From Ceratothoa steindachneri (taxonomy: Eukaryota > Arthropoda > Malacostraca > Isopoda > Cymothoidae): a stretch of 64,000 nt of DNA. The position numbers and the translations under genes are program-made. Under the pieces are notes generated by a model. It was not told the DNA's origin and made no database searches. It saw only the letters and a program-made list of their open reading frames with translations. Below, one piece after another: positions 33,463 to 41,514 of this stretch. Positions within the stretch are counted from its first letter, which is position 1. The number at the start of each line of letters is the position of its first letter. The stretch is taken from positions 160,694,048 through 160,758,047 of the forward strand of contig OZ018322.1 of NCBI GenBank assembly GCA_963969495.1. Direction: 5' to 3'.

Positions 33463-33697
33463 GGTTCCTTTTTTTGTTATTGTTTTGTTTTAGATTGCAC
33501 TCTCCTGCACCGGGGTGAGGGGGACCTCCCCCCGCTGCCGGAGATTGCTTCGATTGTTAAGTTTTTCAAATTTATATTGATTAAGTTTTCATATTTTAAC
33601 TTTAAAGTAGCCTAATTCTAGGCTGTCGTGTTTTTCGGCGACTTATGCCCAAGTGGGTAGTTGCCAGATGGGCTCTATAAAAAAAAAAAAAAAAAAA
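33463..33697 (+). promoter_or_regulatory. LINE copy B 3' UTR (type A) with terminal hairpins and poly(A)
   Basis: A T-rich start, a C/G-rich middle (CACCGGGGTGAGGGGG), then the shared end: a hairpin AGCCTA-ATTC-TAGGCT (33609-33624) and a GGCGACT...AGTTGCC pairing (about 33636-33667) just before the poly(A). The last 90 bp are shared with type B 3' ends; the part before is not. Confidence 0.7.
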
Positions 33698-33710
33698 TGA
33701 CCCTGAACCC

Positions 33711-34037
33711 TGTCTTCACAAGAAACTTACATCGTCTCTCCCTCCGCCTCCATTTTAGCTTTCCCGAATTTAAAATTTCTGCCTAATGTTACCCATTATC
33801 ATTGTGTGCTTACTATGTCCCTGTGTAAAACCCATTTTTTAATTCCATCCAGCCTACCCATTTTATTGCATTTTAAATACCTAATCTTAGTACTTGCCTT
33901 TTAACCACTCTAACTATTTGTCTTAATATATGTCTTTTATTGTTATACCATTAAACCTAAATTATTAATATTTATTCAAAATCTATTTTTGTCGACTCCT
34001 TAACTTTCAACCTTGAGCTCATCATAGCCGTGTTATA
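33711..34037 (+). repeat. 3' LTR of the gypsy-like element, second piece, 3' end missing
   Basis: Continues the LTR after LINE copy B and matches 18965-19276 (for example ATTATCATTGTGTGCTTACT and CTATTTTTGTCGACTCCTT). It stops at GTGTTATA where LINE copy C begins. The last roughly 190 bp expected from the 5' LTR are not found downstream. Confidence 0.88.
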
Positions 34038-34422
34038 CCCCGTAAGGGGCTCGGCGATTTGCCATCCTGGCCGCCGTGCTGACGGGATCCAGCGCTCCGT
34101 CCGGCCCCAGCTTAGCCTCTCTTCCTTCCTTCAGATAGCCCGATTTCTCCCCTACCTCGTCGCTTTTCATACCACCTCTCCCACAACTTTCTCTGGTCAG
34201 CCTCTAATTTCACAGGGTAGAATGCTGACCTTCTTCTCAAGCCAACCACCCCGGATCGGGGCTGAGGGGGGGAGGGGACATTGTTCCCTAACCCCTCAGC
34301 TCCGGTTCGGGATGGGGTTTTTTTAACAACCTGCTTCATCCCCACCCACATCTTCCTCACATCCCTTTTCCTCTCCTCTTCACAACCTATATTTTTTACG
34401 CCGTGTCCAAGGTGGAGCCGCC

Positions 34423-34533
34423 ATGCCGAAGGACTGCCAGGCCACCAGGCGGGAGGGGTGGTCCCGAATGGCGGCGCCTGGCTCTGCCGGGCTTGTAAGC
34501 ACCTCTCGCAGTGCGGGCAACTGCGAGAGGTGA
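34423..34533 (+). CDS. Short upstream ORF in LINE copy C 5' UTR
   Basis: A 36-residue frame identical in position and almost in sequence to that of copy B; it ends 36 bp before the ORF1 start. Not independent evidence of function, because copies B and C are so similar. Confidence 0.3.
   Translation: MPKDCQATRREGWSRMAAPGSAGLVSTSRSAGNCER
34501..34531 (+). promoter_or_regulatory. 5' UTR hairpin of LINE copy C
   Basis: The same perfect 12-bp stem and 7-nt loop as in copy B, 38 bp before the ORF1 start. Confidence 0.65.
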
Positions 34534-34569
34534 TGAGCTATTGCGTCCCGTGATCAAAAGAGGGTCACC

Positions 34570-37027
34570 ATGCCCATGTATGAAAAAAAACAAAAACCCC
34601 AACCCCCAACTTCCCCCAAAACATCTACGGAGCCGCCCTCGGGCAGCTCCACCGAGAAAATGGAGGTCCCCCCCCTTGTGCTTGCGCAAGGGACCCTCCA
34701 TAATTCTTTAACCGGAGAGGAGGCTTACTCCTCTCCTACGCCTACGGGTGTAGGGGACTCCCCCTCACCCCCTTCTCTGGAGGTGCTTTCGGGCACCTCC
34801 CTATCTCCAGCGGCAGTCCCTCCTTTGCTCTCTAAGGGGACTGCCAAGAAAGCCAGCAGGCAGCCCATTGCCGACCGCCCCTCGTGCAAGCGGCTCGGTA
34901 GGGCAAACCCCCTTAGGGGGGAGAGGGAAGCCAGGCCCCTTCGGTCGCTTTCCTCAAAAGACCTGCTGGCAAGAATTTTGAACCTTGCTGGGGTCAAGGC
35001 CTGTGCCTCCCCACACCACCTGACTAGTGACAATACTGCCAAGGGGACCTGCGATGTCCTGGGAGGGGATGGCAAACTGGAGGCCCCTCCTGTGATAGAC
35101 ATGGTCCTTGAGGAGACCCAGCCCCAGACGGTAGGGCCTTCCATGGGGGGGAATTCGGGCTCGGCGCCAAGCACCGAACCCGAATCCGCCCCTATGCAAG
35201 GTCCTCCTCAAATGGCTGAGGGCTCCGAGGCAGTAGAAGGAGGGGAGGGATCTCCTCCGACAGGTGCCCCTACGACAACCAGGACCTTCTCCATTTCGGA
35301 GAGGGACCTGGCTGAGGCTGGTCCATCTGGCCTGGGGACTTCTGCCGGCGGAGGTGAAAAGCGGGTTCATTCCCCGCCCTCCTCTCCTAAAAAGAAAAAG
35401 ACTAAAAAAGACTCAAAAGACGAAGAAGACTCGGAGCTCCTCTCCATCCGCGGGGGCTGTGGGGACGGATGGGTCTGCTGCCACTTTGGTAGGCGACCAA
35501 GCCAAGATCGGCACATCCGGCCCCTCTACCCCCTCGTGTGCGGAGCCCATGACTACGACTAAGACCAAGAATGCACAGGGCGGAGCCTCGATGACATCGG
35601 GGCCCCTGATTCAGAGGTTACCTGGCGTTTTCGAGCCCGCTGGCTTCAAACGCTTCCTCGTTATTCGCTCCACTGATGGCACCATGTTGTCCAAGGGCAA
35701 CATGATCCATCAGAGGAGAGGATTAGCTAGTGCAATTGGTAGAGAGCCGAAGGTAACCCGTTTCTCGGACGGGAGCCTTCTGGCGAATGCGGCGAATCCC
35801 GCCGAGGCGGCCAAGATAAGTGCTCTTCGGACACTTCATGGCACCCCGGTGAGTGTGACGCCGCACTCTACCATGAACTTTGTGAAAGGAGTAGTTTATG
35901 CGAGGGAACTCGTTGACTACTCCATTGAGGACATCACCCTAGAGCTGGCCGACCATGGGGCGGTCAAGGTCGAGCGTGTGATGAGAAAACAGGGAGGGGC
36001 CTCGAGACCCACCCCTACACTCTTCGTCACGTTCGACTGTGACAAGCTCCCTGAGTCGGTGCGTGCCGGTTGGTACCGCTACCGCGTGAAGGCATTCGTG
36101 CCACTGCCGCGGCGGTGCTATTACTGCCACCGCTTCGGCCATACGAATCGATCATGTAGACGTGCAAAATCGGGGTCACCCGAAGTCTGTGTAAATTGCT
36201 CCAAGGTCGCACACGATAAGTCCAAATCGTGTGTGGCCAAGTGTGTCAATTGCGGAGAGCCGCACCCTGCTTCTTCGAAGCAATGTGGTGCATATCTCCT
36301 TGAGAAAGAAATCCTGGCCGTTCAGGCCCAGGATCGACTCTCATTCCGCGAGGCAAAGGACTTGGTCCTGGCGCGCCCGGCTCTGCCTGGGACGTCATAT
36401 GCCTCAATAGTTAGAAAGGCACCCTCTGCTCCTGGCCCATCCAGGCCAACGAGCACGGTTGTTTCCGCGCCCATTCGGAGCCCTTCTGTGGGCTCTACCC
36501 AACTTGGGCGCTCCCCTGGTAAAGCTGGCGGCAAAAAGGGTTCATACCCTGCCCCGGCTAAAACCAGGGCTCCCCCCTCTTCCCCCAGCGTGACCGTTTC
36601 GCGTAAAGCGAAACGGCCACGCGCCTCCACCGAGTCGTTAGACTCACAGGAGGCAACACCCCTGAAGATGGTCGCTAGGCCATCTTCCGGGGTTCCTAAA
36701 GCTGTTCCCCGAAAGGAGGACAGCAACAAAGGAGCTTCGGCCCCTTTGCCCACGCCCCGAGGTGGAGCGAGTGGCTCGGAGACGGTGGTTCCTCGAAAAG
36801 AGGGCCCCCCGCCTCCGAAGCCGCAACGCCCGCCTAAAGTTTCGAGGCGGAGGGAAGAAAAGACTCGCATGGCGAGCCCAACCTCCCCCAATAAGTCCTC
36901 GAAGGCGACAGCGCCTTCAGCGCTTTGTCCGGCCAACAGCGCCCGGGGTTCTGCCCCCGGGAAGCGTACGGCCATTCCCGTGAGGGTCTTCAATTCGAGG
37001 AGGGCCCCTGCGTCTCCTCCGAGCTAG
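34570..37027 (+). pseudogene. LINE copy C ORF1 (zinc-knuckle RNA-binding protein), one frameshift
   Basis: Matches copy B ORF1 from the ATG, but an A-run near 35403-35408 has one extra A (six instead of five). This shifts the frame within the lysine-rich tract and leads to a stop at 35562. The remaining two thirds, with all three zinc knuckles including the Cys lost in copy B, is open from before 35264 to 37027. A homopolymer error of sequencing could mimic this lesion. Otherwise the protein is complete. Confidence 0.9.
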
Positions 37028-40000
37028 GCCTGGAGGGCATATTCCTTCAATGGAATTGCCGTGGACTCCGGGCCAACTGGGAGGAGCTGCGGAGGCTCGC
37101 CTCATCCCGTTCCCCGTTAGCTATTTTTTTGCAGGAGACCATGCTAGGCGCGTGCCCCCTGCCTGCCCTCCCGGGGTATAAGGGTCTTGCGACCCAACCA
37201 CCGCGGGACGGCCGGGCTGGGGGATGCGCGGTTTACACCCGGCATGATGACTCCGTTCTTCCTTTCTCTTTAGATACCTCCTTTCAGGCAGTGGCTGTGC
37301 AGCTGCACCTGGATAGGAGGTATACTATCATTTCTGCGTACATTCCACCGTCAGCTGACTTCGACGCGGGGGACTTTCGCCGCGTCGTGGCACGGTTGCC
37401 GAGGCCCTATCTCTTGCTTGGAGATCTGAACGGCAGGCATCCTCTCTGGGGAGATTACACCATAAATCCCAGGGGACAAGTCCTTGCCGATCTGATCGAA
37501 GAGCTTGAGATGGGTGTCCTAAACGTGGATGAGTTTACGCATCACTGTCCGAGAACCGCTTCATTTTCTTGCCTTGACCTATCTTTGTGCTCTTCGGATG
37601 CACAGCCTGATTTTGATTTGGGGGTGGTCGATGACCTCCATGGTAGTGATCACTTTCCCATTCAAATATCATTTTCAGGGCAACTGCCGCCTGAGAGACC
37701 ACCTCGGTGGTGCTTGGCGCGGGCGCGGTGGCCTGCATTTCAGGAAATGACTGAATTCTCTATCTCAGTCAAGGAGTTTAGGTCGGTAGATGAGGCCGTC
37801 GAGTTCTTCTCCGGCAACCTCATCGCCGTGGGCCTGACTACTATTCCTAGGACGTCTGGCCGTTTTGCACGCCGACCACTCCCATGGTGGTCGGCCGAGT
37901 GTGAGACGGCCATCAAACAGAAGCGTTATGCCTACATGCGCTATAAGCGCCGCCCGAACGATTTCACCGTCGCTGAATTTCGTCGGGCTAGGGCTAGGTT
38001 CCGGTATATTTCGAAGCACGCCCGCCGCTCTTCTTGGCGGGCATACGTGTCTTCACTTAACGGGAAGACCCCTTTAGCTGAGGTGTGGAAGCGAGTCAAA
38101 AGGATTCGGGGCAGGTTCTCGCAGGACCCCCCTCCCGTTCTCCAGGAGAATGGGACCGCAATCTCGGACCCCGCGTCCGTGGCGGAATCCTTAGCGACCG
38201 CTTTTTCCGCATTCTCTAGCCGTGATGCTGCTCCGCCAGCATTCAATGCACGTCGTGATGTCGCGGAAGGCAGCCGGCTGGACTTTACCTCCAGAGGCGG
38301 AGAACCCTTCAACGACAAGTTTACTGTGAGTGAGTTGCGTTCCGCTCTCGCTTCGTGCGCGGACACCGCCCATGGTCCGGACGATGTCCCGTACGCCATG
38401 CTTCGACACCTGGGTGAGCGAGGCATGGCCTTTCTATTAGATTTGTTCAACAGGATCTGGGTGGAAGGTCTCCTCCCAGACTCCTGGCGAATCGCTACTG
38501 TGCTCGCCTTTCGCAAGCCGGGGAGAGATCACTCTACTCCGACCGGTTTCCGCCCAATCTCTCTAACCTCTTGCGTGTGCAAGTTGATGGAGAAATTGGT
38601 AAATGTTAGATTAGCCTATTTCCTGGACAGCGGAGGCCATCTGTCTTCTGCACAGTGCGGCTTCCGTAAGTTCCACTCCACGTCGGATGCTCTGCTCCGA
38701 CTGGAAAATGCCGTCTGCGAGGCTTTCCTTCGTAGACAGCACTACGCCACGGTGTTTTTTGATCTGGAGAAAGCCTATGATACCGCATGGCGATACGGTA
38801 TCATAGAGACTCTCCACACGATGGGGGCGAGGGGACGCCTCCCAATGTTTATATCTGAATTTTTGCGAGATCGTCGATTCCGCGTACGGGTGGGGGGAGC
38901 CCTCTCCGGCCCAAAGGAGCAGGAAGAGGGTGTCCCGCAGGGAAGTGTCCTCAGTGTCACACTCTTTGCCCTGAGCATCAACGGCATCACCTCGGTGCTG
39001 CCGGAAGATGTTCTCGCTACGCTCTACGTGGACGACCTTTCGATCTCTTTTGGCGCGGCCCAGATGCCAACTCTGGAGCGCCGACTCCAACAGGCATTGA
39101 ACGGCGTCTCTTGCTATGCCAAAGCGCACAGGTTTCGGTTTTCTTTGGCCAAGACTAAGGTGGTGCACTTCTGCCGCCATCCACGGCTTCACCCCGACCC
39201 AGATTTGTTTCTTAATGGGGTGCGCCTGGATGGGGTTGAGTCGCACCGTTTCCTTGGTCTTGTATTCGACCGACGCCTCACCTGGGAGGCTCACATTCGC
39301 AGCCTTAGGGTCTCTTGTACCCGCGCCATGGACATTCTCCGTTCCGTGACGTTCAGCGCTTGGGGCGCTGATAGGGCTACCGCCTTACTTTTTTATCGAT
39401 CCTTTGTTCGCTCGAAGCTCGACTACGGATGCGAGTTTTATGCATCCGCAGCCGAGCGTTTATTGCGGAAGGTGGATTCGATCCACCACACCGGCCTTCG
39501 CCTTGCGACCGGTGCCTTCCGCACTTCCCCCATTGAGAGCCTGTTGGTCGATGCTGGGGAGATGCCACTCGCTCTGCGCCGCGTGCAGTGCATCACTCGC
39601 CTGTACGCGCGAGCCCGGCGCCTCCCCCAGTCGCCAACAGCTCTCACTGCATCCGCAGCTGATCTCGATGGTGCCTATGCCGCCGAGAGACGCCAGTCAT
39701 ACCCTAAGCCCTTTGGGTTTAGGGCCAGGAAACTCCTTCGAGAGGTAGATATAGCTCTCGGGCCGGTGGCGCCCCTGGTTCTGCCCAGGACGCCACCCTG
39801 GAGGGTACCACATTTGGCTATTTGTCGCCACGCCTCTGCTCCCAAAGCTTGTACTGCGCCGGGAGTATTGCGTTCGATCTTTTTGGAGCACACATCGTGT
39901 CACGCTGGTACCGTGCCAGTGTATACGGATGGCTCCAAGTCCCAAGAGGGGGTCGGCTTCCACGCCGTATCCCCTCTGTTTGAAGTCAGCGGGGCTCTAC

Positions 40001-40719
40001 CAGGCGCTGCGTCTGTCTTCACGGCCGAGCTGGTGGCAATACACCACTCGGTACGGGAGATTACGCGACGTGCCCGGTTCGGAGACCGGATTGTGATCTA
40101 TAGCGACTCACAAAGCGCCCTGAGTGCTCTCGGGGCATTGGAATCTCCGCATCCCCTGGTTCGCGATATCCGTGACACCACGGTTTTGGCGAGCCGGGCA
40201 GATGTCGAGATTATCTTCTGCTGGGTTCCTGGACATGTAGGAATTGCGGGGAATGAGCGCGCTGATGAGGGCGCCAAAGAGTCCGCGAGGACTCTGCGAC
40301 CGGACCAGCGTTTCGCTCTTCCTCACACCGACTACATGGCAGGAATACGGGCAGCTCTTCGGACTGCTTGGCAAAGAAGATGGGAGACGGTCGAGGGGAA
40401 CTTAAAGTTGCGTGCCATTGCGCCGCGACTGTTCCCATGGACCTATCCCCCAATGCCGCGGCATCTTCAGGTTGCTTTCTGTCGTCTCCGAATCGGACAC
40501 ACTCGTGTGACGCATCGCTATCTGATGGAGCGCTCGCCTGCACCCTATTGCAACGACTGCGTCGTCCCCCAGACTGTTCGGCACATACTTGTCGAATGTG
40601 TGAACCGGGATGGGCGGGGTCGCTTCCGCCTGTCCCTTGTGCTCGGGACGAGTGCGTGTACTTTGACTGGTGGACTTATTGACTTTTTGGGGGAGGCCGG
40701 CCTTCTCCCTTTTATTTAA
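36895..40719 (+). CDS. LINE copy C ORF2: endonuclease, reverse transcriptase, RNase H
   Basis: Uninterrupted frame with the same endonuclease, YVDD RT, RNase H and Cys/His motifs as copy B, again overlapping ORF1 in the -1 frame and without an early ATG. It lacks 12 codons shortly after the CCHC motif: HILVEC is followed directly by VNRDGRGRF at about 40594-40620. The catalytic residues are all present. The deletion touches a region intact in the truncated copy just downstream (40903 onward), so it is specific to this copy. Confidence 0.92.
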   Translation, partial: VLEGDSAFSALSGQQRPGFCPREAYGHSREGLQFEEGPCVSSELGLEGIFLQWNCRGLRANWEELRRLASSRSPLAIFLQETMLGACPLPALPGYKGLATQPPRDGRAGGCAVYTRHDDSVLPFSLDTSFQAVAVQLHLDRRYTIISAYIPPSADFDAGDFRRVVARLPRPYLLLGDLNGRHPLWGDYTINPRGQVLADLIEELEMGVLNVDEFTHHCPRTASFSCLDLSLCSSDAQPDFDLGVVDDLHGSDHFPIQISFSGQLPPERPPRWCLARARWPAFQEMTEFSISVKEFRSVDEAVEFFSGNLIAVGLTTIPRTSGRFARRPLPWWSAECETAIKQKRYAYMRYKRRPNDFTVAEFRRARARFRYISKHARRSSWRAYVSSLNGKTPLAEVWKRVKRIRGRFSQDPPPVLQENGTAISDPASVAESLATAFSAFSSRDAAPPAFNARRDVAEGSRLDFTSRGGEPFNDKFTVSELRSALASCADTAHGPDDVPYAMLRHLGERGMAFLLDLFNRIWVEGLLPDSWRIATVLAFRKPGRDHSTPTGFRPISLTSCVCKLMEKLVNVRLAYFLDSGGHLSSAQCGFRKFHSTSDALLRLENAVCEAFLRRQHYATVFFDLEKAYDTAWRYGIIETLHTMGARGRLPMFISEFLRDRRFRVRVGGALSGPKEQEEGVPQGSVLSVTLFALSINGITSVLPEDVLATLYVDDLSISFGAAQMPTLERRLQQALNGVSCYAKAHRFRFSLAKTKVVHFCRHPRLHPDPDLFLNGVRLDGVESHRFLGLVFDRRLTWEAHIRSLRVSCTRAMDILRSVTFSAWGADRATALLFYRSFVRSKLDYGCEFYASAAERLLRKVDSIHHTGLRLATGAFRTSPIESLLVDAGEMPLALRRVQCITRLYARARRLPQSPTALTASAADLDGAYAAERRQSYPKPFGFRARKLLREVDIALGPVAPLVLPRTPPWRVPHLAICRHASAPKACTAPGVLRSIFLEHTSCHAGTVPVYTDGSKSQEGVGFHAVSPLFEVSGALPGAASVFTAELVAIHHSVREITRRARFGDRIVIYSDSQSALSALGALESPHPLVRDIRDTTVLASRADVEIIFCWVPGHVGIAGNERADEGAKESARTLRPDQRFALPHTDYMAGIRAALRTAWQRRWETVEGNLKLRAIAPRLFPWTYPPMPRHLQVAFCRLRIGHTRVTHRYLMERSPAPYCNDCVVPQTVRHILVECVNRDGRGRFRLSLVLGTSACTLTGGLIDFLGEAGLLPFI

Positions 40720-40902
40720 CCCGATTTAATTGTTGTTGTTGTTTTTGTAATTGTTTTGTTATTGCTTTCTTATTGTTATTGTTATTTCTTTTTATTGTTT
40801 TCTGTTTAATTTTTTAAAGTAGCCTAAAACTAGGCTGTTTGTTTACGGCAACTTATGCCTTAGTCTCGGCAGTCGCCAGATAGTCCCATAATTAAAAAAA
40901 AA
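40720..40902 (+). promoter_or_regulatory. LINE copy C 3' UTR (type B) with terminal hairpin
   Basis: Begins AACCCGATTTAATTGTTG and continues as a T-rich low-complexity stretch, then the hairpin AGCCTA-AAAC-TAGGCT (40821-40836) and the shared terminal block. Closely matches the 3' ends at 12804-12990 and 41071-41254. Confidence 0.7.
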
Positions 40903-41254
40903 TCTTGTCGAATGTCCCAGTCTGGGTGATCTTCGCACACGATACCTGTCCCAGTACCGGGATGGGCGGGGTCGCTACCGCCTGTCCCTTGTGCTCGGGA
41001 CGAGTGCGTGTACTTTGACTGGTGGACTTATTGACTTTTTGGGGGAGGCCGGCCTTCTCCCTTTTATTTAACCCGATTTAATTGTTGTTGTTGTTTTTGT
41101 AATTGTTTTGTTATTGCTTTCTTATTGTTATTGTTATTTCTTCTTATTGTTTTCTGTTTAATTTTTTAAAGTAGCCTAAAACTAGGCTGTTTGTTTACGG
41201 CAACTAATGCCTTAGTCGGCAGTCGCCAGATAGCCCCTTAATTAAAAAAAAAAA
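40903..41254 (+). mobile_element. 5'-truncated LINE 3' end, joined to the tail of copy C
   Basis: Starts TCTTGTCGAATGTCCCAG, inside ORF2 after the CCHC motif, immediately after the A-tail of copy C. It runs through the ORF2 end, a type B 3' UTR and its own A-tail (41244-41254). It has the 36 bp that copy C lacks, so it is not a simple duplicate of copy C. No target-site duplication separates them. Confidence 0.92.
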
Positions 41255-41514
41255 TCTGCCGGCGGAGGTGAGAAGCGGGTTCATTCCCCGCCCTCCTCTC
41301 CTAAAAAGAAAAATACTAAAAAGACTAAAAAGACGAAGAATACTCGGGGCTCCTCTCCATCCGCGTGGGCTGCGGGGACGGATGGGTCTGCTACCACTTT
41401 GGTAGGTGACCAAGCAAAGATCGGCACATCTGGCCCATGGCTGTTTTTTACGGCGACTTATGCCTACGTCGGCAGTCGCCAGATAGCCCCTTAAATATAA
41501 AAAAAAAAAAAAAA
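41255..41514 (+). mobile_element. Deleted LINE piece: ORF1 segment fused to the 3' terminus
   Basis: Starts directly after the previous A-tail with an ORF1 segment (TCTGCCGGCGGAGGTGAGAA, the lysine-rich tract region, homologous to 35341-35521). At about 41437-41441 it jumps to the last 75 bp of the 3' UTR (GGCTGTTTTTTACGGCGACT) and ends in poly(A) at 41514. The whole ORF2 is missing. Confidence 0.9.

Larger units (their letters stand above)
26746..33697 (+). mobile_element. Non-LTR retrotransposon (I-group-like LINE), copy B, nearly intact
   Basis: Starts CCCCGTAAGGGGCGCGGCG and ends in a poly(A) tail at 33679-33697. It is bounded by a perfect 13-bp TSD, TGACCCTGAACCC, at 26733-26745 and 33698-33710, inside the 3' LTR of the gypsy-like element. 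About 6.95 kb, full length. ORF1 has a single stop; ORF2 is open. The 3' UTR is type A (C/G-rich CACCGGGGTGAGGGGGACC segment), shared with the copy at 53638. Confidence 0.96.
34038..40902 (+). mobile_element. Non-LTR retrotransposon (I-group-like LINE), copy C, nearly intact
   Basis: Starts CCCCGTAAGGGGCTCGGCG and ends in an A-run at 40894-40902. Very close to copy B over the UTR and both ORFs (about 20 amino-acid differences in ORF2), but its 3' UTR is type B, like copy A. No target-site duplication could be found at its outer ends. Two truncated pieces of the same family follow directly after its A-tail. Confidence 0.93.

Noticed and set aside
38611..39294. Long minus-strand frame (227 codons) opposite LINE ORF2, also at 31318-32001 and 58212-58895
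   Set aside because: It recurs only because the sense strand is a conserved GC-rich coding sequence with few antisense stops. It has no domain and no start context of its own.
26746..40902. Copies B and C as a plain tandem duplication of one LINE
   Set aside because: They have different 3' UTRs, copy B has its own target duplication, and single-copy LTR sequence lies continuously between them, so they are separate insertions.
26746..41514. Site-specific insertion of the LINE family (R1/R2-like)
   Set aside because: The three target duplications found (TCTTAAATTAGGTCC, TGACCCTGAACCC, TCAATAAAATAA) share no sequence, and the flanks are unrelated.
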